Shown here piece after piece: positions 7,463 through 14,885 of a stretch of DNA of 32,755 nt. How positions within the stretch are numbered: the first letter of the stretch is position 1; each line of letters starts with the position of its first letter. The stretch comes from Rhizobium rosettiformans W3 (GTDB taxonomy: Bacteria > Pseudomonadota > Alphaproteobacteria > Rhizobiales > Rhizobiaceae), in NCBI RefSeq assembly GCF_004912135.1, contig NZ_STGU01000024.1, positions 1-32,755 of the forward strand. Direction: 5' to 3'. The notes under the pieces were generated by a model. It was given only the letters and a program-made list of their open reading frames with translations, made no database searches and had not been told where the DNA came from. Made by a program: the position numbers and the translations under genes.

Positions 7463-8437
7463 ATGAAGACTGCCGCAATGCTCAGCCTCGCGATGGGGCT
7501 CACCTTTGGCGCGGGTGCTGCCTTCGCCCAGGAAATCACGCTACGCTCTGCCGATATCCATCCGGATGGCTATCCCACCGTCGATGCCGTCAAGTTCATG
7601 GGCGAGCTGGTCAAGGAACGCACGAATGGCCGCATCGCCATTCAGGTGATGAACAACGCCGCGCTCGGCTCGGAAAAGGATACGATCGAGCAGACCCGCT
7701 TCGGCGTCATCGACATGAACCGCGTCAACAGCGCACCGTTCAACAACCTCGTGCCCGAAACCGTTGTCTTCGGCCTGCCCTTCCTGTTCCGCGACACCGA
7801 ACACATGCACAAGGTGGTCGATGGCGAGATCGGCGACGAAGTGCTCGCCGCCTTCGAGCCGCATGGCCTGATCGGTCTTGCCTTCTACGATTCCGGCGCT
7901 CGCTCCTTCTATTCGACCAAGACGCCGATCAACAGCCTTGCCGACCTCAAGGGTATGAAGGTGCGCGTCCAGCAGTCCGATCTCTGGATCGCGATGATGG
8001 AGGCCTTCGGTGCCAACCCGACCCCGATGCCCTTCGGCGAAGTCTACTCCTCGCTCGAGACCGGCGTGGTGGACGCGGCGGAGAACAACTGGCCTTCGTA
8101 TGAGTCCTCGCGTCACTTTGAAGTGGCCAAGAACTATACGCTGACCGAGCACTCGCTGACGCCTGAGATCCTGGCGATCTCGAAGATCACCTGGGACAAG
8201 CTGACGCCGGAAGACCAGAAGATCCTCCGCGAGGCGGCCAAGGAGTCGGTCGGCAAGATGCGCGAACTCTGGCAGGCGCGCGAAAAGGCTGCGGAAGAGA
8301 AGATCCGCGCGTCGGGCGCAAACATCATCACGCCGAACAAGGAAGAATTCGTGGCCGCCATGCAGCCGGTCTACGACAAGTTCGTCACCGATCCGAAGAT
8401 GAAGGAACTCGTCGAGCGCGTCCGCGCCGTCAAGTGA
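7463..8437 (+). CDS. TRAP transporter solute-binding protein (DctP family), probable hexuronate/aldarate
   Basis: Periplasmic receptor of a TRAP importer, 324 residues. Residues 1-22 form a Sec signal peptide ending AAFA|QE. The mature part has DctP landmarks: ADIHPDGYPTVDAVKFM, LKGMKVRVQ with the conserved Arg that usually salt-bridges the ligand carboxylate, and MPFGEVYSSLETGVVDAAENN. The position after gli suggests uptake of galacturonate, glucuronate or an aldarate, which all carry a carboxylate. The ATG at 7463 follows AAAGAGGAGGAA. The reading frame extends far upstream, but that part is antisense or shadow of gli. A strong hairpin with a U-tract follows the stop. Confidence 0.92.
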   Translation: MKTAAMLSLAMGLTFGAGAAFAQEITLRSADIHPDGYPTVDAVKFMGELVKERTNGRIAIQVMNNAALGSEKDTIEQTRFGVIDMNRVNSAPFNNLVPETVVFGLPFLFRDTEHMHKVVDGEIGDEVLAAFEPHGLIGLAFYDSGARSFYSTKTPINSLADLKGMKVRVQQSDLWIAMMEAFGANPTPMPFGEVYSSLETGVVDAAENNWPSYESSRHFEVAKNYTLTEHSLTPEILAISKITWDKLTPEDQKILREAAKESVGKMRELWQAREKAAEEKIRASGANIITPNKEEFVAAMQPVYDKFVTDPKMKELVERVRAVK

Positions 8438-8445
8438 CCACATGG

Positions 8446-8480
8446 ACCGGCCGCATCCCCGATGCGGCCGGTTTTTTCTT
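8446..8480 (+). terminator. Strong intrinsic terminator inside the TRAP operon
   Basis: A perfect 12-bp stem, ACCGGCCGCATC (8446-8457) and GATGCGGCCGGT (8461-8472), has a CCC loop and is followed by TTTTTTCTT. It lies between the binding-protein and membrane-subunit genes. It probably lets only part of transcription continue, raising the binding protein over the membrane parts. Confidence 0.8.
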
Positions 8481-8502
8481 ATCCTGGATTTCGGAGGGAT
8501 CC

Positions 8503-9030
8503 ATGTCGCGTTTCATGCGGGCCATCCGGCCCGGGCTCAGCTGGCTGAGCCTCATCTGCCTCTACACGGCCGGCCTCGGCGTGGTCCTGATGACCCTGAT
8601 CATCGGCTGGCAGGTCTTTGGTCGTTATGTGCTCAACGACACACCGAGCTGGTCGGAACCCCTCTCGCTACAATTGATGTCCTGGTTCATCCTGCTTGGC
8701 GCCGCCGTCGGTGTGCGCGAAAGCGTTCACCTTGGCCTCGATATCGTCCGCTACAACATGCGGCCCGGCATCCAGCGGCTGATGGATCTGATCACGCTCG
8801 GTCTGATCTGTGTCTTCGGCGGCGCCATGTCGTTTTACGGAACGCAATTGGCGATCGGCACATGGACGGCGCGGATTCCCGTACTCGGCTGGCCAGGCGG
8901 CATCGATTTCATCCCGCTGATCGTCGGCGGCGCATTGATTTCGATCTTCGCGCTTGAGCGCTTCATCGACACCTTGATCGGCGCGCCTGTCGCGACCGCT
9001 GACGAAACTGCTCAGGCCGAGGTGCTCTGA
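8503..9030 (+). CDS. TRAP transporter small membrane subunit (DctQ family)
   Basis: The small integral membrane subunit of the TRAP importer, 175 residues with four predicted membrane helices. DctQ hallmarks include the helix GVVLMTLIIGWQVFGRYVLN, the P-x-W-x-E segment (TPSWSEPLS) and GAAVGVRESVHLGLDIV. The start at 8503 is chosen over an earlier in-frame ATG at 8434 for three reasons: GGAGGG lies 5 bp upstream, the earlier start would place the terminator hairpin in the coding region, and it would overlap the previous gene. The stop overlaps the next ATG by one base (TGATG). It works with the binding protein upstream and the large subunit downstream. Confidence 0.9.
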   Translation: MSRFMRAIRPGLSWLSLICLYTAGLGVVLMTLIIGWQVFGRYVLNDTPSWSEPLSLQLMSWFILLGAAVGVRESVHLGLDIVRYNMRPGIQRLMDLITLGLICVFGGAMSFYGTQLAIGTWTARIPVLGWPGGIDFIPLIVGGALISIFALERFIDTLIGAPVATADETAQAEVL

Positions 9031-10310
9031 TGGCCTATACGATCCTCTTCGGCACCTTCGGCGCTCTCATGGTTCTCGGCATGCCGATCGCGTTCTGCCT
9101 CGGCATCGCGTCGCTCGCCACCGTGCTTTATCTCGGCATTCCGCCGATCGTCATCTTCCAGCAGCTGAATTCCGGAATGAACGTGTTCGCGATGATGGCG
9201 ATCCCGTTCTTCATCTTCGCCGGCGACCTGATGGTCCGCGGCGGGATCGCCTTCCGTCTTGTTCGGTTTGCCTCCGGCTTTGTCGGACACATGCGCGGCG
9301 GTCTGGGGCAGGTCAATATCGTGTCTTCCACCCTGTTCGGCGGCATTTCCGGCTCCGCCGTGGCGGACGCTTCCGCAATCGGTGGTCTAATGGTGCCGCA
9401 GATGGCCGCGCGCGGCTATGACCGCGGCTATGCCGTCAACGTGACGATCAGTTCGGCCCTGATCGCGCTGATGATCCCGCCGTCCCACAACATGATCCTC
9501 TATTCGATCTCGGCCGGCGGAACAGTCTCGGTCGCCGACCTCTTCACCGCGGGCATCATCCCCGGCATTCTCCTGACGATCGCGCTCATGGTCACGGCTT
9601 ATGTCGTTGCCCGCAAACGCGGCTATCCGTCCGAACCCTTCCCCGGTTTCGGAAAGCTGCTGGTGTTCTTCTTCGCGGCACTGCCGGGGCTCCTGCTGAT
9701 CGCCATCATCTTCGGCGGTGTCCGCTCCGGCGTCTTTACCGCGACCGAAAGCTCGTGCATCGCCGTCATCTATGCCTTTCTCGTTGCTGTCCTTGTCTAT
9801 CGCGAACTCGACTGGAGCGGCTTCATCGAAGCTATCCTGGGTGCCGTGAAAACCACGTCTCTGGTGCTGCTGGTCATCGGCATGGCTGCCGCCTTTGCCT
9901 GGCTCATGTCCTTCCTGCAGGTTCAGGTCACGCTGATACAGCTGGTGAAATCGGTCTCCGACAATCCGATGGTGGTGCTGCTCCTGATCACGGTTGCCCT
10001 GCTCGTGCTCGGCACCTTCATGGACATGGCGCCGCTCGTGATCATCACGACACCAGTATTCCTGCCGATCGTTCAGGCCTTCGGCATCGACCCCGTGCAT
10101 TTCGGCGTGATCATGATCCTCAATGCCGGCATCGGCCTGATCACCCCGCCGGTGGGCACCGTGCTCTTCGTCGGCTGTGCCGTTGGCAAGATTTCCATCC
10201 GTGAAGCGATGCAGACCATCTGGCCATTCTTCGGCGCCTGCGTTGCGGTCCTCCTGATGGTGACCTTCATTCCGGAACTGTCGCTCTGGCTGCCCGCACA
10301 GTTCAAGTGA
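9030..10310 (+). CDS. TRAP transporter large membrane subunit (DctM family)
   Basis: The 426-residue channel-forming subunit of the TRAP importer, driven by an ion gradient. It has 11-13 hydrophobic segments and typical DctM motifs: GMPIAFCLGIAS, FFIFAGDLMVRGGIA, SSTLFGGISGSAVADASAIG, MIPPSHNMILYS and LITPPVGTVLFVG. It starts inside the DctQ stop codon and is followed by an intrinsic terminator, so it ends the kdgD operon. Full length for the family, with no sign of damage. Confidence 0.94.
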   Translation: MAYTILFGTFGALMVLGMPIAFCLGIASLATVLYLGIPPIVIFQQLNSGMNVFAMMAIPFFIFAGDLMVRGGIAFRLVRFASGFVGHMRGGLGQVNIVSSTLFGGISGSAVADASAIGGLMVPQMAARGYDRGYAVNVTISSALIALMIPPSHNMILYSISAGGTVSVADLFTAGIIPGILLTIALMVTAYVVARKRGYPSEPFPGFGKLLVFFFAALPGLLLIAIIFGGVRSGVFTATESSCIAVIYAFLVAVLVYRELDWSGFIEAILGAVKTTSLVLLVIGMAAAFAWLMSFLQVQVTLIQLVKSVSDNPMVVLLLITVALLVLGTFMDMAPLVIITTPVFLPIVQAFGIDPVHFGVIMILNAGIGLITPPVGTVLFVGCAVGKISIREAMQTIWPFFGACVAVLLMVTFIPELSLWLPAQFK

Positions 10311-10338
10311 TCGGCCTTCCTCCCGAAGGCAAACTTGG

Positions 10339-10364
10339 CAGGGGCTTCGGCCCCTGTCTTTTTT
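10339..10364 (+). terminator. Intrinsic terminator at the end of the hexuronate operon
   Basis: CAGGGGC (10339-10345), a TTCG tetraloop and GCCCCTG (10350-10356) are followed by TCTTTTTT. It begins 28 bp past the DctM stop. Confidence 0.85.
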
Positions 10365-10442
10365 GGAGGCTTGCCAGCAGATTGGACAGCGGCATGTAGC
10401 AAACTGCTCATCCGACTGCGCATATCGGCAGATTATCGCCGT

Positions 10443-10470
10443 TTCGACGAACCTGGACCATCGCTAGACT
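10443..10470 (+). promoter_or_regulatory. Candidate promoter of the ornithine cyclodeaminase gene
   Basis: TTCGAC (10443-10448), a 16-bp spacer and TAGACT (10465-10470) lie 30 bp before the start codon. Both boxes deviate from consensus. No operator was recognised. Confidence 0.3.
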
Positions 10471-10500
10471 GGCTCCAACTTCGTCCTCAAACGGTGGAAC

Positions 10501-11553
10501 ATGACAGCGCCAGCGCCTTCGGAAAAAGCCCTCGTTCCCTTCGTCAGCGTCGAGAACATGATGCGGCTCGTGCATCACATCGGGATTGAGCGCGTTCTCA
10601 ACGAGTTGACCGATGTCATCGAAGAGGATTTCAAGCGCTGGGAGCTTTTCGATAAGACGCCACGCGTCGCTTCCCATTCGCGCGAAGGCGTGATCGAGCT
10701 GATGCCGACCTCGGACGGCGAGATCTACTCGTTCAAATATGTGAACGGCCATCCGAAGAACATGGCCGAGGGTCTGCAGACGGTGACGGCTTTTGGCCTG
10801 CTTGCAGATGTTTCGACCGGCTATCCGGTACTCGTGACCGAGATGACGCTCTTGACCGCGCTACGCACGGCCGCGACCTCTGCCATGGCGGCGCGGCATC
10901 TCGCGCCGAAGGGGGCCACGACGATGGCCATGATCGGCAATGGTGCCCAGGCGGAATTTCAGGCGCTTGCGATGAAGGCCGTTCTCGGCATCACCCATCT
11001 GCGCCTCTTCGACATCGATCCCAGGGCAACGGAAAAGACGCGGCGCAATCTCGAAGGGTCTGGCCTGCATGTGACGGCCTGCGAGACCTCGCAAGCGGCG
11101 ATCGAGGGCGCCCAGATCATCACGACCTGCACCGCCGACAAGCAATATGCGACCATCCTCACCGACAACATGGTCGGCGCGGGCGTGCACATCAACGCCA
11201 TTGGTGGCGACTGCCCCGGCAAGACGGAACTGCATCGCGACATCCTCTCGCGTGCCGACACCTTCGTCGAATATCCGCCGCAGACCCGGATCGAGGGCGA
11301 GATCCAGCAGATGGATCTGGATTACCCGGTGACGGAGCTCTGGCAGGTCGTGACGGGACAGACTCACGGCCGCACCAGCGAGAAGCAGATCACTCTCTTC
11401 GACAGCGTCGGCTTTGCCATTGAGGACTTTTCTGCACTGCGCTATGTGCGCGATCGTGTTCGCGGGACAAGCTTCTTTCAGCCGGTGGACCTGATCGCCG
11501 ATCCGGATGATCCGCGCGATCTGTTCGGCATGCTCCAGCGGGCCAAAGACTGA
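10501..11553 (+). CDS. ocd: Ornithine cyclodeaminase
   Basis: Converts L-ornithine to L-proline with release of ammonia (EC 4.3.1.12) using bound NAD. The 350-residue protein belongs to the OCD/mu-crystallin family. The Rossmann motif is IGNGAQAEFQ (145-154). Residues matching those that hold ornithine in the Pseudomonas enzyme are present: Glu66, Lys79 (SFKYVNGHPKN), Arg122 (LTALRTAATSA) and Asp237 (GGDCPGKTE). This favours true ornithine cyclodeaminase over the alanine or ketimine dehydrogenase relatives. No arginase or ornithine transport gene lies nearby, so it appears to be a single-gene unit. The ribosome site is weak (GGTGGAAC). Confidence 0.85.
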   Translation: MTAPAPSEKALVPFVSVENMMRLVHHIGIERVLNELTDVIEEDFKRWELFDKTPRVASHSREGVIELMPTSDGEIYSFKYVNGHPKNMAEGLQTVTAFGLLADVSTGYPVLVTEMTLLTALRTAATSAMAARHLAPKGATTMAMIGNGAQAEFQALAMKAVLGITHLRLFDIDPRATEKTRRNLEGSGLHVTACETSQAAIEGAQIITTCTADKQYATILTDNMVGAGVHINAIGGDCPGKTELHRDILSRADTFVEYPPQTRIEGEIQQMDLDYPVTELWQVVTGQTHGRTSEKQITLFDSVGFAIEDFSALRYVRDRVRGTSFFQPVDLIADPDDPRDLFGMLQRAKD

Positions 11554-11569
11554 GCGCTGGCCCCTTGGA

Positions 11570-12127
11570 TCACGCTGGGCGAAACAGGATCTCCTCTGCC
11601 TCGTCCCGATCCAGGTCGAGGACCCGCTTTGCCAGATCAAACCCGAAGCCCTGCCTGGCGAAGGAGGCGATCTCCTTTGTCCAACGGGCATCGTCCGGCT
11701 CCACGTCCGGACGGCGGAAGGGGCCGAAGGCCTTCTTGCGGGCATAGACAACGGCCGAACGCAGATCATCGGCGTCCTGAAGCACCGACTCCACGATGCT
11801 TCGCTCGACACCCTTTTCCGACAGTTTGCGCGCGATCGCCCGTTTGGAGCGGCCGCTGCGGGCCGCCGAGTTGGCGCGGATTTCGGCGTAATTCTGATCG
11901 TCGAGCGCCTTCATGCTGCGTCCGAAGGCCAGGGCCGCCTCGGCGAGCGCGTTTAGCTGTGCCTCACTGATATCCTCGAACTTGCTGCGCGCCTTGCGCC
12001 TGATTGCGTCAGCGAGTTCGCGCTCCGTCATCATGCGCTTGGCAAGGCGATAGGCGGCCGAGTTCTTCGCCCAGGCCAACATGCGGGGCGTGGGCTGATC
12101 TTCGGCTGTGTTCGACGGATCGTCCAT
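11570..12127 (-). CDS. recX: RecX family regulatory protein
   Basis: A 185-residue helical protein made of RecX-type tandem three-helix repeats: MMTERELADAIRRKA (~32-46), SKRAIARKLSEKGVERSIVESVL (~92-114) and a third from ~150. RecX proteins bind RecA filaments and limit strand exchange and the SOS response. recA is not in this window. It is preceded by GGAGACGGAAACC and converges with ocd 17 bp away. In other lineages recX often follows recA; here it stands alone. Confidence 0.85.
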   Translation of the reverse strand: MDDPSNTAEDQPTPRMLAWAKNSAAYRLAKRMMTERELADAIRRKARSKFEDISEAQLNALAEAALAFGRSMKALDDQNYAEIRANSAARSGRSKRAIARKLSEKGVERSIVESVLQDADDLRSAVVYARKKAFGPFRRPDVEPDDARWTKEIASFARQGFGFDLAKRVLDLDRDEAEEILFRPA

Positions 12128-12264
12128 GGTTTCCGTCTCCCAACTTCGCGGAGGATCGTCAACGCGATTTTTTCAATCGCCATGGAACCGTCCTGCGGAC
12201 GGGTGGTTCGGCGCGCATCGGGGCTGCCTTGTATTCTCGCATCATCCGGCAGGGGACACACATC

Positions 12265-12648
12265 ATGACGACACCACTTGGTCTCGTACGCGGGCTCGGG
12301 AGTGCCAAATCCGGCACCGCCACTTTCATCAAGGAGCGGCTCACCGGTCTCGCGCTCTTCTTCCTCACGCCTTATCTGATGGTCGTGCTGATGCCGGTCT
12401 TCGGCCAGCCTTATCCGGTTGTGCTGAATGCCATCGGTTCCCTGTGGATCGGGCCGGCGCTCGTCGCCTTTCTGCTGATCAATGCGACCCATATGGCGCT
12501 CGGCATGCGGGTCATCATCGAAGACTATGTGCACACGACCGTGTTGCGCTATGCACTGCTGCTCCTCAACTGGGCTTTCAGCTGGGGATGCTGCCTGCTG
12601 GCCGTCATCGCGGTGATCCGGATCATGTTCCTCGCGGTGCAGCCCTGA
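12265..12648 (+). CDS. SdhD-like hydrophobic membrane anchor, not linked to other sdh genes
   Basis: A 127-residue protein with three membrane helices (~30-45, 57-80, 95-122). The N-terminus TTPLGLVRGLGSAKSGT and the block THMALGMRVIIEDYVH closely resemble alphaproteobacterial succinate dehydrogenase subunit D. His76, at the heme-ligand position, and Asp87-Tyr88, the quinone-site pair, are kept. sdhC, sdhA and sdhB are absent from both sides, where recX and a response regulator lie instead. It may be a paralogue or the only SdhD at an unusual site; the window cannot decide. The ATG at 12265 follows AGGGGACA. A longer in-frame extension upstream has no family counterpart. Confidence 0.75.
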   Translation: MTTPLGLVRGLGSAKSGTATFIKERLTGLALFFLTPYLMVVLMPVFGQPYPVVLNAIGSLWIGPALVAFLLINATHMALGMRVIIEDYVHTTVLRYALLLLNWAFSWGCCLLAVIAVIRIMFLAVQP

Positions 12649-12663
12649 GGCCAAAACGGCGCA

Positions 12664-13386
12664 TCAGTGCGACCGGAGCCACTCGGCCAGCTCTGCTTCA
12701 GCGCGTTCGAGCGCGCTGTAGTTCAAGAGCTTGCGCAGAAGCGCAACCGTTACCGCCCTTGCCCGCAGATTGAAGCGGCCCTCGTCGCTGTCTTCGACCG
12801 ACATCTGGTAGACGCCGAGCTTTTCGTAGAGTTGCTGAAGGCGGTTCTGGACGCTGCGGATGGAGAGCCCTCTGCGGCGGGCGATGGTCCGGTCGGTGAG
12901 GCCGAGCGCGATGTCAACGAGGATCTCGTATTCGCTGTCGCTGAAGCCACGCACCTGGCCCAGGCTCTTCTGCTGCATCCCGCGCACCTCGCGGTCGATG
13001 ACGCATTGCGCCTCGACGAAGATGCTGCGCAGCGCGAGCTTCAGGCGCTCGTCGGAGGCCGATTTCAGCACGTAGCCGTAGGCCGCGCCATCCGGAACGA
13101 TGCGGGAGACGCCGCGCACATAAGCCTCGTCCGAATAGTTCGACCAGAAGAGGATGCGGGTATCAGGGCGTTCCTTCCAGATGGTGCGCGCTGCCTCGAT
13201 GCCGTTGCGGGCATTCATCTGCAGGTCCATGACGACATGGGCGGACTTATGATCGCGCGCCAGGCGCTCGCCCTCCGCCCCATTGCCGGCTTCGATGACC
13301 TTGTCGCATTCGGGAAGGGCGGCACAGACGGCCTCCAGCAAATAGGACCGATGCAGCGGATCGTCTTCGACGATGAGAACCTTCAC
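12664..13386 (-). CDS. NarL/LuxR-type response regulator
   Basis: A 240-residue two-component regulator. The receiver domain spans ~1-125: acidic pair Asp8/Asp9, phosphorylated Asp54 (VVMDLQM), Ser82 and Lys108 (YVLKSAS). The DNA-binding domain spans ~147-205 with a LuxR-type helix-turn-helix (GLTDRTIARRRGLSIRSVQNRLQQLYEKLGV written in parts: GLTDRTIARRRG, then LSIRSVQNRLQQL). It starts at GTG 13386, overlapping the kinase stop by 3 bp (GTGA), so the pair is co-translated. It is divergent from the sugar ABC operon, with a perfect palindrome between, which makes that operon the obvious target. It is convergent with the SdhD-like gene. Confidence 0.9.
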   Translation of the reverse strand: MKVLIVEDDPLHRSYLLEAVCAALPECDKVIEAGNGAEGERLARDHKSAHVVMDLQMNARNGIEAARTIWKERPDTRILFWSNYSDEAYVRGVSRIVPDGAAYGYVLKSASDERLKLALRSIFVEAQCVIDREVRGMQQKSLGQVRGFSDSEYEILVDIALGLTDRTIARRRGLSIRSVQNRLQQLYEKLGVYQMSVEDSDEGRFNLRARAVTVALLRKLLNYSALERAEAELAEWLRSH

Positions 13387-14627
13387 TTGGATTCCTCCAG
13401 CAATCCAGCCTTGGCGAGGGTGAGCGGCATCTGCACCCGCATCACAGTCCCTTTGCCCTCGCGCGCCGTGCCCAGCGTCAGCTTGGCGGAAATCAGCCGC
13501 GCCCGCGTCACCATGTTGTCGATCCCGCCGCCGGCGCTGCGATCCGAGCGGGAAAGCCCCTGCCCGTCATCGGCCACCTCGATCGTCAGGGCATGTGCCG
13601 TACTCTTCAACTTCAACTCCAGGACATTTGCCTGCGCATGGCGCACGGCGTTGTTGATGGCTTCCTGCGCAATCCGGAACAGGGCGATACGGACAGACTG
13701 GTCGATGGTGTCGATCAGACCGTCCGTGTCGTCGCTGAGGCTCCAGGCAAGCTGGGAGCCGTGATCGCGCACGGCTCGGTCGAGGTGGTTCTCAACCGCA
13801 TGGGCAAAACCGAAGAGCTGCAGGACGGAGGGCTTCGCCTCCTCGATGATCTCGCGAAGGTCCTGCATGCAATGCTGCAGACTGCGGGCCACCGGCTCCA
13901 GCGTCTCGCCCTTCACCTCGCCTTCCTGCATCAGGCGGTCGATACGCCGCGAAAGCCGGGTGAGGTCGGCGAGCGTCTGGTCATGCAGATCCATGCCAAT
14001 GCGCTGCCGCTCGCGTTCCAGCGCTTCGGTCAGGCTCAATGCACCGGCCCGCAGCCCCTCTTCGCGGGCGCGCGCCTCGGCTTCGACGATCGCCGATTGC
14101 TTGGCCTGTTCGGCGGCTCTCAAGGCAAAGAAATAGGGCGCGAGCAGATCGGCGATCGACTGGGCATTGGCCACGTCCTGCTCGGTATAGAACCCGACCG
14201 CGTGGGACGAGCAGCTGAGCGCGCCAATGACTTCACCGCGCACCTTAAGCGGCACATGGAGACGGCTGCGCAGATTGTGTTCGAAGATTGGGCGGGTGAA
14301 GGGCGTGTCGACGTGGTAGCGCGTCTCCTGCTGGGCATCATCCGTCAGAAGGAAGTCGATCTCGCCCCAGAGCAGGGTGCGGATCGGGCTGCTCGCCACG
14401 GGCGCGGGCGTGGTCTGACCCCAGAAGGTATCGAGGCCGGTCTCGTAAGCCGTGTGGTAAAGGCCGTTGACCATGGTAATGCAGACATCGAGGTGGTCAT
14501 GCGGCACGATATGCGATACCTCGACGCCCACGGCCTTGATGGCCGAGCGGAAATCGAGCTGACCGGCCAGGAGCCTGGATATGCCGAGATAGTGATCGAG
14601 CAGCGCTGACGGCGCGATCTTGAGCAT
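13383..14627 (-). CDS. Cytosolic GAF-domain sensor histidine kinase (NarX/DegS type)
   Basis: A 414-residue kinase with no signal peptide or membrane helix, so it senses inside the cell. Residues ~20-170 form a GAF domain (RSRLHVPLKVRGEVIGALSC). A helical linker follows, then a HisKA_3 domain with the phosphorylated His215 (RIGMDLHDQTLADL). The ATPase domain has an N box with QEAINNAVRHA (321-331), DDGQG (353-357) and GGGIDNM (366-372). It is paired with the response regulator that overlaps its 3' end. The ligand is unknown; the divergent sugar operon suggests a sugar or metabolite. The ATG at 14627 follows GGGGAGGAC. Confidence 0.9.
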   Translation of the reverse strand: MLKIAPSALLDHYLGISRLLAGQLDFRSAIKAVGVEVSHIVPHDHLDVCITMVNGLYHTAYETGLDTFWGQTTPAPVASSPIRTLLWGEIDFLLTDDAQQETRYHVDTPFTRPIFEHNLRSRLHVPLKVRGEVIGALSCSSHAVGFYTEQDVANAQSIADLLAPYFFALRAAEQAKQSAIVEAEARAREEGLRAGALSLTEALERERQRIGMDLHDQTLADLTRLSRRIDRLMQEGEVKGETLEPVARSLQHCMQDLREIIEEAKPSVLQLFGFAHAVENHLDRAVRDHGSQLAWSLSDDTDGLIDTIDQSVRIALFRIAQEAINNAVRHAQANVLELKLKSTAHALTIEVADDGQGLSRSDRSAGGGIDNMVTRARLISAKLTLGTAREGKGTVMRVQMPLTLAKAGLLEESK

Positions 14628-14692
14628 GATGTCCTCCCCGCGACCACTCCCACGGCCGCATCTCCTTCATAACACATCTCTATAGGGTGGTC

Positions 14693-14741
14693 GTCCTGCG
14701 GGATCCCGCAGGACTTTGCGTATTTCCCGCAAACGTCCTGC
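14693..14741. promoter_or_regulatory. Perfect 22-bp palindrome plus third half-site, likely response-regulator site
   Basis: 14693-14714 is a perfect palindrome built from GTCCTGCGGGA and its reverse complement. A third GTCCTGC half lies at 14735-14741, 42 bp from the first, about four helix turns. Between them TTTGCG (14715-14720) and CGCAAA (14728-14733) form another inverted repeat. A possible kinase-gene -10 (TATAGA on the minus strand, near 14680) places the palindrome over its -35. The site sits between the two-component genes and the ABC operon. Confidence 0.6.
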
Positions 14742-14885
14742 CGTCCCCAACCTGTACAGGCCTCGCCGTTCGCTCCATCCTGATCCTGCCGAGAAGAGGA
14801 ACTCGGCGGGGAATTCAGACCGGGCCACGTCCGGCTGTTTGGAGGAAACCGGCGCTACGAGTGCCGGACAACAGGGAGTGAGATC

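Noticed and set aside
14751..14760. CCTGTACAGG palindrome as a second regulator site
   Set aside because: Only 10 bp, unlike the GTCCTGCGG sites, and expected by chance at this composition.
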